Part shown: piece by piece, positions 31,141-40,154 of the stretch | Position numbering within the stretch: the stretch's first letter is position 1 | Layout of the letters: each line of letters opens with the position of its first letter | Assembly: GCA_013287645.1 (NCBI GenBank) | Contig: JABDDJ010000014.1 | Location: forward strand, 1-40,154 | Direction: 5' to 3' | Origin: Chlamydiota bacterium | GTDB taxonomy: Bacteria > Chlamydiota > Chlamydiia > Chlamydiales > JABDDJ01 | DNA length: 40,154 nucleotides | The notes under the pieces: model-generated | Seen by the model: the letters and a program-made list of their open reading frames with translations, nothing else | Told to the model about the DNA's origin: nothing | Database searches by the model: none | Program-made: the position numbers and the translations under genes

Positions 31141-33882
31141 ATGAGCACGCTAGTTGAAGAGCTTCATTCTCCAAAGGATCCTTCTCAAAACTTTATGGAG
31201 CAGTATTCCGAGCCTTTGGATGCTTTCTTCAATCCAAATTCGGTAGCGCTGATTGGGGCTAAAGATGATGTGGGCAGTGTCGGGCGTACGATGATGGCTA
31301 ACTTACTTTCGGGTGGCTTTAAGGGCAAGGTATATCCTATCAATCCAAAGCGTCCTGAGGTACTGGGGCAAAAGAGCTATCCTTCTGTTAGCGCGCTTCC
31401 TGAAAAGGTGGATTTAGCCGTCATTATTACTCCGGCTGCAACTGTGCCAAAGGTGATCGAAGAGTGTGTTCAGGTGGGGATTAAAGCGGCGATTATCATT
31501 TCGGCTGGCTTTAAAGAGCTGGGTGAAGCTGGGCTTGCTTTAGAAAACAAGGTCTTGGAAATCGCTAGAAAGGGTGGAATGCGCATCATCGGGCCTAATT
31601 GTCTGGGTGTGATGAGTCCGCTCTCTGGTCTCAATGCGACTTTTGCTAAGGGGATGGCCCTTCCGGGGAATATCGCGTTTATCAGTCAGTCGGGGGCTAT
31701 GTGTACAGCTGTTTTAGATTGGAGCTTTCAGGAGCATGTGGGATTTAGCGCTTTCGTTTCGATAGGCTCAATGGCTGATGTGAACTGGGGTGACTTAATT
31801 AGCTATCTAGGCGTTCAGCCTAAAACGCAAAGCATTTTGATTTATATGGAAACGATCGGTGATCCGCGCTCATTTTTGTCGGCGGCGCGTGAAATCGCCT
31901 TGGAAAAACCGATCATCGTCATCAAAGCGGGTAGAAGTCAGCAGGCCGCTCAGGCAGCAGCGTCGCATACAGGTTCTTTAGCGGGCAGCGATGATGTCTT
32001 TGATGCTGCGCTTCAGAGAGTGGGTGTTCTGCGTGTCGATACGATTGGGGGTCTGTTTAGCATGGCATCTGTACTCTCAAGGCAGCCAAGACCAAGGGGA
32101 CCGCGTTTGACCATCGTCACAAATGCAGGCGGTCCAGCGGTTTTAGCGACGGATGCTACTGTGATGAGTGGAGCAGAATTATCGCAGCTCAGTCCTAAGA
32201 CAGTAGAGGCGTTAAATGGATTTTTACCACCTGCCTGGAGCCATAGTAACCCTGTGGACTTATTGGGAGATGCTCGTCCTGACCGTTATAGCAAAGCGAT
32301 CGATATTTTAATGAAAGATGAATCGACCGATGGGATTTTAGTGATCCTTTCTCCACAGGATGTGACAGACCCTTCCGGCACGGCAGAATGTTTACGGCCT
32401 TATAGCCATGGCAGTGGGAAGCCTTTGCTTGCTAGCTGGATGGGTGGTGCCACAGTCCAAAATGGGGTAGAGCTGCTTAATCAGGCAGGCATTCCGACGT
32501 TTGAATATCCCGATGCTGCAGCCTGGACCTTTGCAAAGATGTGGGAGTATAGCAGGCAGTTGAGAGACCTGTATGAGGTACCTGCCATCCGTGACACGGA
32601 AGTGAGCGAATCTTCGCGCGACGAGGTAAAACAACTTATTGAAAAGGTACGTGCATCCGGCAGGTCTTTGTTGACAGAGCATGAGTCAAAGCGTGTTCTA
32701 GAGCTTTATCATATTCCCTGTGTTGAGACAGCGATTGCTAAAACAGCGGAAGAAGCTGCCGCAGCAGCTCAAAAAATAGGTTTTCCAAGTGTTGTGAAGC
32801 TGCATTCCCATACGATTACGCATAAGACAGAAGTGGGCGGTGTCAAATTAAATTTGAATTCGGAAAAAGAGGTAAGCAGTGCTTTTGAGGAGATCCGTCG
32901 TTCTGTGACAGAAAAAGCCGGCGCTAGCCACTTTGAGGGAGTGACTGTGCAGAAGATGATCTCCCGCGATGGTTACGAACTTATTTTGGGCAGCATGAGT
33001 GATGTGCAGTTTGGCCCCGTGATTCTTTTTGGTACGGGAGGCCAGCTTGTGGAGGTCTACAAAGATAGAGCATTAGCTTTGCCGCCCTTAAACGCTAATT
33101 TAGCGCGTCATCTCATGGCTAAAACAAAGATTTATGAGGCTCTACATGGTGTGAGGGGACGTAAGAGTGTGGACATGGCTGCATTGGAAAAAATTCTTGT
33201 CCATTTCTCCCAGCTTATCGTCGAAAACCCTTGGATCAGTGAATGCGATATTAATCCTATGATGGTGAGCCCTACACAGATTGTCGCTCTTGATGCCCGT
33301 ATTGTCTTGCATGGAAAGGAGCTCAGCAAGGAGGCGATACCTCCGCTTGCCATTCGTCCCTATCCGATCGAATATGTGTCAAAAAATAAATTAACTGATG
33401 GTACAGATTTTATTTTACGGCCCATCCGCCCTGAAGATGAACCCGCTATGGTGGCATTTCATAAAGAGCTCTCAGAGCAAAGCATCCGTCAACGTTACTT
33501 TGAATTTGTCAGCCTTAACGACAGAATTGCACACGAGAGGCTCCTACGCATCTGCTTTAACGACTATGACCATGAGCTTGCACTGGTTGCAGAGCTTCCT
33601 TCACATAAAATTATGGGCGTAGCACGTTTTAGCCACACCGCACGTCCTGGTCACGGTGAGCTCAAAATGATTATTGCGGATTCTTTCCACAATAAAGGAT
33701 TAGGAACTTTGCTCTTAAAACAACTGATGACATGCGCACGCAAAGAGGAAATTCGCACTCTGGAAGCACATGTTCTTCATGAGAATGAAGGGATGATTCA
33801 TATCTGCGAAAAATGCGGATTTAAAAAACAGCCTTACAAAGATCCTCTAATAACGCATTTAGTATGTGATTTGAATCAATGA
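31141..33882 (+). CDS. ADP-forming acyl-CoA synthetase fused to GNAT acetyltransferase
   Basis: A 913-residue fusion. In order: CoA-binding domain (about 20-150; [20 protein letters not shown]), succinyl-CoA-ligase-like domain with the conserved [17 protein letters not shown] loop and catalytic-type H276, ligase-CoA region (about 320-480), ATP-grasp domain (about 500-715; [21 protein letters not shown]), and GNAT acetyltransferase (about 745-905; [23 protein letters not shown]). This is the Pat/YfiQ architecture of protein lysine acetyltransferases. Those often lose the synthetase His, whereas it is kept here, so the enzyme may interconvert acyl-CoA and acid and also acetylate proteins. I chose ATG 31141 after GTGAGG. 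It overlaps the next gene by 4 bases. Confidence 0.92.
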   Translation: MSTLVEELHSPKDPSQNFMEQYSEPLDAFFNPNSVALIGAKDDVGSVGRTMMANLLSGGFKGKVYPINPKRPEVLGQKSYPSVSALPEKVDLAVIITPAATVPKVIEECVQVGIKAAIIISAGFKELGEAGLALENKVLEIARKGGMRIIGPNCLGVMSPLSGLNATFAKGMALPGNIAFISQSGAMCTAVLDWSFQEHVGFSAFVSIGSMADVNWGDLISYLGVQPKTQSILIYMETIGDPRSFLSAAREIALEKPIIVIKAGRSQQAAQAAASHTGSLAGSDDVFDAALQRVGVLRVDTIGGLFSMASVLSRQPRPRGPRLTIVTNAGGPAVLATDATVMSGAELSQLSPKTVEALNGFLPPAWSHSNPVDLLGDARPDRYSKAIDILMKDESTDGILVILSPQDVTDPSGTAECLRPYSHGSGKPLLASWMGGATVQNGVELLNQAGIPTFEYPDAAAWTFAKMWEYSRQLRDLYEVPAIRDTEVSESSRDEVKQLIEKVRASGRSLLTEHESKRVLELYHIPCVETAIAKTAEEAAAAAQKIGFPSVVKLHSHTITHKTEVGGVKLNLNSEKEVSSAFEEIRRSVTEKAGASHFEGVTVQKMISRDGYELILGSMSDVQFGPVILFGTGGQLVEVYKDRALALPPLNANLARHLMAKTKIYEALHGVRGRKSVDMAALEKILVHFSQLIVENPWISECDINPMMVSPTQIVALDARIVLHGKELSKEAIPPLAIRPYPIEYVSKNKLTDGTDFILRPIRPEDEPAMVAFHKELSEQSIRQRYFEFVSLNDRIAHERLLRICFNDYDHELALVAELPSHKIMGVARFSHTARPGHGELKMIIADSFHNKGLGTLLLKQLMTCARKEEIRTLEAHVLHENEGMIHICEKCGFKKQPYKDPLITHLVCDLNQ

Positions 33883-34799
33883 TAACAGCCGAACCGGTCA
33901 GTCTTAATGATCAGCAGATGCTGGTTGAGCACTTTTTAGCTCTTGATATCGGACTCTCTGAGTATTCCTTTCCCAACGTCTATCTATTTAGAGAGCAGCA
34001 CCAGTACAAAGTCATTACTGGCCAAAGCATTTATGTGAGAGGTGTTCATCGCGATGGCTGTACTTACCTAATGGTAACAGAGCCCGTCCATAAACTGCCT
34101 GTATTAGAATTTTTTCAACAGCTTTGTCAAACTGACTATTTATATCCAGTTCCAAATACGTGGAGACCACTTTTTCCACCAAATATTTTTTTAATTACTA
34201 ACTCCGAAGCAGATACCGATTACATCTATACATTAGAAAAATTGCGGGAATATCCAGGCCGTAAACTTAGTGGTAAAAGAAATCTAGTAAAGCAGTTTAT
34301 GGAATCCTACGCGTGGAGAGCTGAGCCACTCAGCATCCAAAATACTGCAGATGCGAAAGTAGTGCTTACTGAATGGCAACGCTCTTTTGAAGAGTCCGAT
34401 CCTGCAGATGTCTCTGCCTGCAATGAGGCTCTTACGCTTTGGGGTCAATTTCTAAACCTTGAAGGGCGGATCTATTATGTGGATAATAAGCCCGCTGGCT
34501 TTATTATAGGGGGAAAACTCACCAAGCATAGCCATGTTGTTCATTTTGTAAAAGCCATTAAAGGATATAAAGGAATTTATCAATTTATCTATCAAGATTA
34601 TTCCAAAAATCTCCAAGATTGCACCCATTGCATTAATCTAGAGCAAGACCTTGGCAACCCTCAACTCGCTCAGGCAAAACATTCTTACGAGCCAGACTGT
34701 CTTTGTGTCAAATTAAGGATTGCCCTTCAGCCCGAAATAAAAGACCAAGTTTGTAAAGGCACATTAGCTGCAAATTTTAAATGGCAAAGTAATAATTGA
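33879..34799 (+). CDS. DUF2156-like acyltransferase-fold protein
   Basis: A 306-residue protein. The C-terminal half has GNAT-like features and the family's typical ending [20 protein letters not shown] (about 255-280), shared with DUF2156 and the catalytic domain of phosphatidylglycerol lysyltransferases. [19 protein letters not shown] is the usual central strand pair. Such enzymes move an acyl or aminoacyl group; the substrate here is unknown. It starts at the ATGA overlap with the acetyltransferase fusion, so translation is coupled and a functional link is likely. No signal peptide or membrane helices are seen, unlike full lysyltransferases. Confidence 0.8.
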   Translation: MITAEPVSLNDQQMLVEHFLALDIGLSEYSFPNVYLFREQHQYKVITGQSIYVRGVHRDGCTYLMVTEPVHKLPVLEFFQQLCQTDYLYPVPNTWRPLFPPNIFLITNSEADTDYIYTLEKLREYPGRKLSGKRNLVKQFMESYAWRAEPLSIQNTADAKVVLTEWQRSFEESDPADVSACNEALTLWGQFLNLEGRIYYVDNKPAGFIIGGKLTKHSHVVHFVKAIKGYKGIYQFIYQDYSKNLQDCTHCINLEQDLGNPQLAQAKHSYEPDCLCVKLRIALQPEIKDQVCKGTLAANFKWQSNN

Positions 34800-34832
34800 T
34801 CTGTTATTATTTATCAAAAAACTAGGTAAAAC

Positions 34833-35234
34833 ATGAATGTTAATTTTTGTTCACGCTTAATAGATCTCGCTTTTAATGATAAACAGCCCTATAAAGTACC
34901 CGCTATTGCTTTACTTCCAATAGTAGGTTTAGTCTGGGGAATGTATAGACAAAATGATCTACAGAACAGAATTTCTGTGTCAAAAGACAATAATGAGAAA
35001 TTCGAACTCCTCAAAGAAAAGAATCTAGTTAAGAAAATCTACGCCTTTGGCGGTCTAGTTCAATTAATAGCCTATGTAGCTATTAAAGCCTTTTGTGGTC
35101 TATCCATTTTCGCTGCTATCACTTCCCATCCATTTGTACCCATAACCTTAGCTCTTTCTTTTGTATTTTTCACTACGGCAAAAATTAATGAATTTACAAC
35201 CAAAAAGCCAGGTGATGGGTTTATTATGTTGTAA
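34833..35234 (+). CDS. small membrane protein, chlamydial type
   Basis: A 133-residue protein I cannot name. Hydrophobic segments lie at about 24-38 (AIALLPIVGLVWGMY) and 70-113 (AFGGLVQLIAYVAIKAFCGL, then PITLALSFVFFTTA), with a charged helix between them. The paired hydrophobic stretch recalls the bilobed segments of inclusion-membrane proteins, but the N-terminus is not obviously a secretion signal. AGGT precedes ATG 34833. Its stop codon lies inside the left arm of the palindromic repeat at 35231. Confidence 0.7.
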   Translation: MNVNFCSRLIDLAFNDKQPYKVPAIALLPIVGLVWGMYRQNDLQNRISVSKDNNEKFELLKEKNLVKKIYAFGGLVQLIAYVAIKAFCGLSIFAAITSHPFVPITLALSFVFFTTAKINEFTTKKPGDGFIML

Positions 35235-35381
35235 GCTAGGTAAACCAGCTTAAATGCAGAGGCGCAGAAATTTAAACGCAAAGTCGCAAAGTCGCAAAGA
35301 ATAAAATAATTTCTTTGCGACTTTGCGACTTTGCGTTTAAATTTCTGCGCCTCAGCGTTTAATCTGGTTTATTTAGTTTAC
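35231..35381. repeat. large palindromic repeat with CGCAAAG units, second element
   Basis: Perfect 43-bp inverted arms (35259-35301 and 35311-35353) flank a 9-base loop. Outer arms of about 28 bp (35231-35258 and 35354-35381) match with several mismatches, giving a hairpin of about 151 bp. Each inner arm has three 8-bp CGCAAAGT units. As with the element at 3766, it begins at the stop codon of the preceding gene (35232-35234). A role as terminator and mobile hairpin is inferred. Confidence 0.9.
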
Positions 35382-35458
35382 GATTACCCACCCCTTCTTA
35401 ATCATTTCTTAATAATAAGGTAGTAACTTAGTCCTTTTTTCTTAATCAGTAGGTTACT

Positions 35459-36490
35459 GTGTATTCACTTAATACAATCAATCCTCAACTTCTTTTATCT
35501 CAGCCTGTCGCCGAACTAAAACCCAAAGTGCATGTGATTATAACCTCTAGGAAAACAAAAAAAGAAAAGTATTATGAAGTCAATAAAGATCTAATTAATG
35601 AACTGCTTCATAATTCTTCATATAATTTTCACAGTTCTGAAATCCCTAATAATTATATTTTCAAAATTATTTATGAATCAGAAATAAAGAATTGTATAGT
35701 TACACAACGTGTGCTTAATCTTATTTTACAAAATCCTAACATCGTTGAAGTAAAGGAGTACCCTCCTCTACCTTCAGGTGCCTCTCCTGAAGAGGTCGAT
35801 TTATGGAAGGCTTTTAGCCCTACAGACTTATGGAAAAATCCATCTCTACTTATCGACAAAATAAATAACAGTGATCTAAATAACTTATCAAGCGTTGATA
35901 GGGGAATTTTTATTAGAGCTGCCTCAATGATTGATGGAACTAAAGGAAAAGAAATTCGCAAAAATATTTATCCTTATCTCTTTAATATAGACAATTTTGA
36001 TCATTTAGATAAATGTGGTTCTGTAAAAGAAGTTCTTCAAAATGCTTTAATATATGCTAATAAGTACTCTGTTGATCCAGACTATAGAAATTGGGCTAAA
36101 TTTATCGAATACAGGCTCAATAGAATTGAAACAGAGGGTGTTGAAGTGGATTTAGCCAGTTACTTTTATGTACCTATATTTACTAATAAGAAATATATTG
36201 AACTTCATATGGCTCCTCCAAAAGATGAAGCAGTCTTTTATGGAATTTCAAATGTGATTGAGATGTTCGCGGATAATTATACACTAGAACAAAATGACGA
36301 AAATAGATTAATTGTGAACATCCCTCATTTGTGGATAATTGTACATGGCCCGACTAAACCTTATCAGAATAGACATACTGCTTGTTACGTAGTAGGTCAT
36401 AAGTTTGATATAAAGCGTGAATTGCCCATGATTACACTTCCAATCGCAGAGCTGGAATATAAATTTTTAACACAAGGCCCGTCAGTATGA
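35459..36490 (+). CDS. member 1 of a tandem paralogous family
   Basis: A 343-residue protein of a family with three tandem copies here. The N-terminal part (about 20-90) is a small alpha/beta domain (HVIITSRKTKKEKYYEVNKD). The family core has S-x-x-[DE]-[KR]-G-I-x-x-R-x-A-S-M (VDRGIFIRAASM), YP-x-LF, WAKFIEYRLNRIE, then YFYVP and SNVIEMF, ending E-L-E-Y-[KR]-FL. The N-terminal domain might be BTB-like, as some amoeba-associated chlamydiae encode BTB-box effectors, but I cannot confirm it. The start is GTG 35459 after AGG. It overlaps the next member at ATGA, so they are co-translated. Confidence 0.75.
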   Translation: MYSLNTINPQLLLSQPVAELKPKVHVIITSRKTKKEKYYEVNKDLINELLHNSSYNFHSSEIPNNYIFKIIYESEIKNCIVTQRVLNLILQNPNIVEVKEYPPLPSGASPEEVDLWKAFSPTDLWKNPSLLIDKINNSDLNNLSSVDRGIFIRAASMIDGTKGKEIRKNIYPYLFNIDNFDHLDKCGSVKEVLQNALIYANKYSVDPDYRNWAKFIEYRLNRIETEGVEVDLASYFYVPIFTNKKYIELHMAPPKDEAVFYGISNVIEMFADNYTLEQNDENRLIVNIPHLWIIVHGPTKPYQNRHTACYVVGHKFDIKRELPMITLPIAELEYKFLTQGPSV

Positions 36491-38595
36491 GCAGCCTAGG
36501 AAGAGTTGGTTGTAATAATAATAGCTCAATTGAAATTTCAGTTACCTTGAATAAAAATAATAAAAGTAAAGTTTTCAATGTAAATAAAAATGATTTCGAG
36601 AATATAACACAAAGTTATTCTCATTTTTTGAACAATTCTGAAGCTAGCCCCAATTATAGAATTAAAGGTTCTTTTGGAACATTTAGTTTTAATTATTATG
36701 TATCAAGTGATATTCTAAACATATTTTCCAGAGCACTAAAACTTTCCTTATTTCCTGATGGAAGTAACTATCAATCCTCCTTTGAATCCGACTTATCGAA
36801 TATGTACAAACCTACAAATTATTGGACTTATGCTTCAGACCCAAGTGGTTGGTTTAGACTAGAATATCCAACTAACCTTACTGCATTCACTGTCATGAGA
36901 GAATTTGAAAAAGCTCCAATGAGTGCAAAAAAAATTATTACATTTTTTGTCTATATTCGGTACGTTCTTCTTTCGCAAAATCCTCCTTTTGAATTTGTAA
37001 TCCATGCAAATAATATGTTCACTTTAATGAAGAACTCAATTGCTGAGTTATCTCGTGCTGAAAAGGGGATATTACTACGTAATGCTTCAATGATGCGTGA
37101 TGAGTATGGGAAAGAATTTAGAAAGTTTGTCTACCCTCAATTATTCAAAATGTCAATCAGTGAAAACTACTTTAAGTCGGTTTATGAAGTACTAAAAAGC
37201 GCTGAAATTGAAGCGGAATCATTACTTAGGGGTTTTGATACTAATAGTAATAATCACGCTTCTATAGATGAAATTAATGAATGGCTCCGTTTTATTAGAT
37301 TAAGATTAGATAAAATTATACAAAATAAAGAAGTAGAATTAGGTTTTTATTACTATATTCCTGGGTCGAATGATGAAGGAAAGGTGAACGTCTATTTGAC
37401 TCCTCCAAAAAATTGTACTATACTCTATGCCTTTTCAAATGTAATTGAAATGTTTGATAAGTCAGTGACTTCAATAGGCTATGATATAGCTTTGAATTTG
37501 TGCGTACCTAATTTATCAACTGTTGTAAATAAGAGAATATGTTCTCCTTACGTGATCGGACCTGAAACAAATTTAGACTCGACTATTAGTAAGATTTCTT
37601 TTGAAGTGGCAAATTTAGAATGTGACTTTTTACAAAGATTTTTTTCCACGGCAATTGTCTCTTCAAGTTCTTCAAGTTCTTCAAGTTCTTCTAGCCAAAA
37701 TTCATTATACCCTCAAAATGAGATTTTAGTATCTGATGTATTAGGAGAGGCTTATGAAACTAATAATTTGATATGGTATTCATTATCCCCTAAGTTTGCG
37801 TTTCAGAAGTATTTTAATTGTTCAACGGATATTAATGCATTTATGGCTGCATTGGAGCGCTTTAATAAATTAGATGCGACAATGGTTATAGCAGCGTATA
37901 TCTGTTTTTATTATTTTCACGAACGTCGCCTTATTTCTGAAGCGAGCTCTAAGGTTATATTTGAAAAAATACTAAACTCAATAGATCAATTTACGAGATC
38001 AGAAAAAGGAATAGTCATCCGCATGGCCTCTATGTGGAGAGATACAATAGGGCGACTTTTTAGAACATTAACTTATCCTAAATTGTTCAAGATTGAGCCT
38101 TCAAATGATCTATATCACATTGGATCTGTTTATGCCATACTTCTGAGAGCAAAGGAGAGAGCTCTTAATCTTGTACAAGAGGTCCAGGCGAATAGACAAG
38201 ATGTTTTCGATGTGCAAACATGGCTTAATTTTATTGAGTATCGTTTATGCAGAATAGAGAAGAATGAAGAAGTAGAGCTGCCATGCTATTATTATTACCC
38301 AAATCGGCAGGAAGAGAGTGTTGCTTTACATTTTGCTCCCCTATTTGAAGAGCCCTGTTATGTTTTTTCAAATGTTTTAGAAATTTTTGATGGAACTGTA
38401 GGATTTGATATATTCGGACATCAAATATTAAAATTAAATATATCTAACTTGCCCACGATATGTCAAAGGTTTGGAATAGTGAGAAATTTATGTATCTCTA
38501 CGATCAATTCAACAATAAATTTTAAAAAACCTGTTCCCCTGATCACTCAAAAAGTTGCTAATCTTGAATATAGGTTTTTAATCAACGGGCTCTAA
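36487..38595 (+). CDS. member 2 of the paralogous family, two core modules
   Basis: A 702-residue protein with two family modules. Module 1 (about 1-390) has the small N-terminal domain and the core (LSRAEKGILLRNASM, YPQLFKM, WLRFIRLRLDKI, FYYYIP, FSNVIEMFDK, VANLECDFL). A run of 12 Ser (about 392-403) links it to module 2 (about 410-702), which repeats the core (FTRSEKGIVIRMASM, YPKLFKI, WLNFIEYRLCRIE, FSNVLEIFDG, VANLEYRFL) without the first domain. No signal peptide or membrane segment is seen. The start overlaps member 1 at ATGA. No function can be given; a secreted effector family is one guess. Confidence 0.78.
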   Translation: MSSLGRVGCNNNSSIEISVTLNKNNKSKVFNVNKNDFENITQSYSHFLNNSEASPNYRIKGSFGTFSFNYYVSSDILNIFSRALKLSLFPDGSNYQSSFESDLSNMYKPTNYWTYASDPSGWFRLEYPTNLTAFTVMREFEKAPMSAKKIITFFVYIRYVLLSQNPPFEFVIHANNMFTLMKNSIAELSRAEKGILLRNASMMRDEYGKEFRKFVYPQLFKMSISENYFKSVYEVLKSAEIEAESLLRGFDTNSNNHASIDEINEWLRFIRLRLDKIIQNKEVELGFYYYIPGSNDEGKVNVYLTPPKNCTILYAFSNVIEMFDKSVTSIGYDIALNLCVPNLSTVVNKRICSPYVIGPETNLDSTISKISFEVANLECDFLQRFFSTAIVSSSSSSSSSSSSQNSLYPQNEILVSDVLGEAYETNNLIWYSLSPKFAFQKYFNCSTDINAFMAALERFNKLDATMVIAAYICFYYFHERRLISEASSKVIFEKILNSIDQFTRSEKGIVIRMASMWRDTIGRLFRTLTYPKLFKIEPSNDLYHIGSVYAILLRAKERALNLVQEVQANRQDVFDVQTWLNFIEYRLCRIEKNEEVELPCYYYYPNRQEESVALHFAPLFEEPCYVFSNVLEIFDGTVGFDIFGHQILKLNISNLPTICQRFGIVRNLCISTINSTINFKKPVPLITQKVANLEYRFLINGL
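37660..37695 (+). repeat. 9-bp tandem repeat encoding a Ser run
   Basis: Three exact copies of TCTTCAAGT and a variant (TCTTCTAGC) encode the 12-Ser linker of member 2. Member 3 has a similar but different run (39898-39930, 11 Ser). Because the unit is 9 bp, gain or loss of copies changes linker length without breaking the frame. Confidence 0.85.
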
Positions 38596-38630
38596 ATCAT
38601 TCTTATAGCTAAGAAAAAAAGGATGCAGGT

Positions 38631-38696
38631 ATGAATCTTCATAATCCAAAGATACTCATTTTTGCAGATAGCTTGCGAAAGGGGTCATTTGGCTAG
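38631..38696 (+). pseudogene. FMN-reductase N-terminal stub
   Basis: ATG then NLHNPKILIFADSLRKGSFG and a stop. KIL-x-FA-x-SLRKGSF is the flavin-binding start of NADPH-dependent FMN reductases (usually AGSLRKGSFN). An AGG-containing site precedes the ATG. The other 160 or so residues are absent, so this is the severed 5' end of a lost gene between two family members. Confidence 0.6.
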
Positions 38697-38727
38697 TTAG
38701 AATATAAACTTTAACTCAAGGTATTGT

Positions 38728-40154
38728 ATGATGAGTGCTATAGGTTGGGGTGATTCTAATAATAACTCAATTGAAGTTATAGTTACCTCGAATGATAATA
38801 ACAAAAGTAAAATTTTTAATGTAGATAAAACGGGTTTCAAAAATATAATTTATTTTTATTCGAATTATTTGAACCAGCCTGAAGTTACTTCTAATTATAG
38901 AATTAATGGTTCTATTGGATTATTTAGCTTTAATTATTTTGTATCAAAAGATTTGCTAAGCATATTTTCTAAAACACTAGGTGTTTCCTTATTTCCAGAT
39001 GATAGTAACTGTCAACCCTTCTTTGAAACTGACTTATGGAGGATGTACAAACCTACCAATTTGTGGACTTATTCTTCAGACCCAAGCTATTGGTTTCAAC
39101 TAGAATATCGATATAGGCTTACCGCTTACTCTGTCAAGAAGGTAATTAAAGATGTTCCATTAAATGCAAAAAAAATTATTACTTTTTTTGTCTATATTCG
39201 ATTCGTCCTTAAGCAAAACCCTCCTCTAGATTATAGTATCTGGGCAAATAATGAACTTACTTCAATAAGGCAATCCATTACTGAGTTACCTTGCGCTGAA
39301 AAGGGGATATTACTACGTAATGCATCGATGATGCTTGATGAGTATGGTGACGAATTTAGAAAGTTTGTCTACCCTGAATTATTCAAAATGTCACTCAGTG
39401 AAAACTACTTTAATTCAGTTTATGAAGTACTAAAAAGCGCTGAAATTGAAGCAGAAGCATTACTTAAGGGCATTATTACTAATTGTTATAACGCTTCTAT
39501 AGCTGAAATTGAAGAATGGCTCCGTTTTATTAGACTCAGAATAAAAAAAATTGAACAAAAAGAAGTAGTGGAGTTAGCGTTTTATTACTATATTCCTGGA
39601 TCGGATAATGAAGGAAAGGTGAACGTATATCTGAATCCTCCAAAAAATTGTAAAATAATCTATGCTTTTTCAAATGTTATTGAAATGTTTGATAAGACAG
39701 TTACTTCAATGGGCTATGATATAGCTTTGAACTTAAACATACCTAAATTATCAACCGTTGTTTATAACAGAATATGTTCTCTTTATTTGATCGGTTCTGA
39801 AACAAATTTATACTCGAAAATTATGCAGATTTCTTTTGGAGTGGCAAATTTAGAATGTGGCTTTTTACAAAAATTCTATACCACAGCTCCTGTCACTTCG
39901 AGTTCTTCTAGTTCTTCAAGTTCTTCTAGCCAAAATTCGGTATACCCAGAAAACGAGATTTTAGTATCTGAAATACTAGGGGAGGCTTATGAACCTACGT
40001 ATTTATTATCGAATTCATTAATGATTGAGTATGTGTTTCAGAAGTATTTTAATTGTTCAACGGATATTAATGCATTTATGGCTGCATTGGAGCGCTTTAA
40101 TAAATTAGATGCGACAATGGTTATAGCAGCGTATATCTGTTTTTATTATTTTCA
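38728..40154 (+). CDS. member 3 of the paralogous family (partial, runs off the window)
   Basis: An open frame of 475 codons and two bases from ATG 38728 (AGGT upstream) to the window end without a stop. It parallels member 2 throughout: N-terminal domain (NNSIEVIVTSND), core module (LPCAEKGILLRNASM, YPELFKMS, WLRFIRLRIKKIE, FYYYIPGSDNEGKVNVYLNP, FSNVIEMFDKTV), Ser-rich linker, then the start of module 2. The last 120 bases (40035-40154) are identical to 37800-37919 of member 2, although earlier parts have clearly diverged. This indicates a tandem duplication with later gene conversion. Confidence 0.85.
   Translation, partial: MMSAIGWGDSNNNSIEVIVTSNDNNKSKIFNVDKTGFKNIIYFYSNYLNQPEVTSNYRINGSIGLFSFNYFVSKDLLSIFSKTLGVSLFPDDSNCQPFFETDLWRMYKPTNLWTYSSDPSYWFQLEYRYRLTAYSVKKVIKDVPLNAKKIITFFVYIRFVLKQNPPLDYSIWANNELTSIRQSITELPCAEKGILLRNASMMLDEYGDEFRKFVYPELFKMSLSENYFNSVYEVLKSAEIEAEALLKGIITNCYNASIAEIEEWLRFIRLRIKKIEQKEVVELAFYYYIPGSDNEGKVNVYLNPPKNCKIIYAFSNVIEMFDKTVTSMGYDIALNLNIPKLSTVVYNRICSLYLIGSETNLYSKIMQISFGVANLECGFLQKFYTTAPVTSSSSSSSSSSSQNSVYPENEILVSEILGEAYEPTYLLSNSLMIEYVFQKYFNCSTDINAFMAALERFNKLDATMVIAAYICFYYF

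Overview
The window looks like a chromosomal segment of an environmental (amoeba-type) chlamydia, order Parachlamydiales. The strongest evidence is the block at 24.9-27.2 kb: two tiny, very basic proteins of the chlamydial/verrucomicrobial type, then ybeY and a CBS-domain (CorC/HlyC) gene. As I remember it, this order matches Chlamydia trachomatis CT421.1-CT423. AT-rich sequence, many exported proteins of unknown function, an autotransporter and tandem paralogues also fit. The species is not determined.

Layout. 1-10.1 kb: the edge of a minus-strand gene, a secreted beta-propeller, two hypothetical genes in an operon, a 1335-residue autotransporter with BNR-like repeats, and an exported N-acyl-D-amino-acid deacylase-like amidohydrolase. 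10.2-18.7 kb: an accessory zone with small secreted proteins, a nucleotidyltransferase/winged-helix pair resembling a toxin-antitoxin system, an exported 2OG-Fe(II) oxygenase, an MNT/HEPN toxin-antitoxin pair whose HEPN gene is frameshifted, a DUF29 gene, a gene stub and a GlsB-type membrane protein. Both toxin-antitoxin-like modules lie between direct repeats (73 bp and 121 bp) that duplicate promoter and start-codon regions. 18.7-23.2 kb: a hypothetical gene and an 885-residue Kelch-repeat protein lie between a tRNA-Tyr gene and a 15-bp copy of that tRNA's 3' end, so this may be a small integrated island. tRNA-Thr is next to tRNA-Tyr.

23.2-34.8 kb: mostly conserved or housekeeping genes. 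These are a very basic helical protein, the small-basic-protein/ybeY/CBS/MscS cluster ending in a 186-bp palindrome, a secreted hypothetical protein, a GIN-domain lipoprotein, and an ADP-forming acyl-CoA synthetase fused to a GNAT acetyltransferase that overlaps a DUF2156-like gene. 34.8-40.2 kb: a small membrane protein, a large hairpin repeat, and three tandem members of an unrecognised paralogous family. The last runs off the window and shares 120 identical bases with its neighbour. A 21-codon stub of an FMN-reductase gene lies between the last two.

The best candidates for something undescribed are the nucleotidyltransferase/winged-helix pair with its palindromic upstream site, the shared pattern of duplicated promoter regions around toxin-antitoxin-like cargo, the tRNA-Tyr-bounded Kelch island without an integrase, and the tandem paralogue family with signs of gene conversion.
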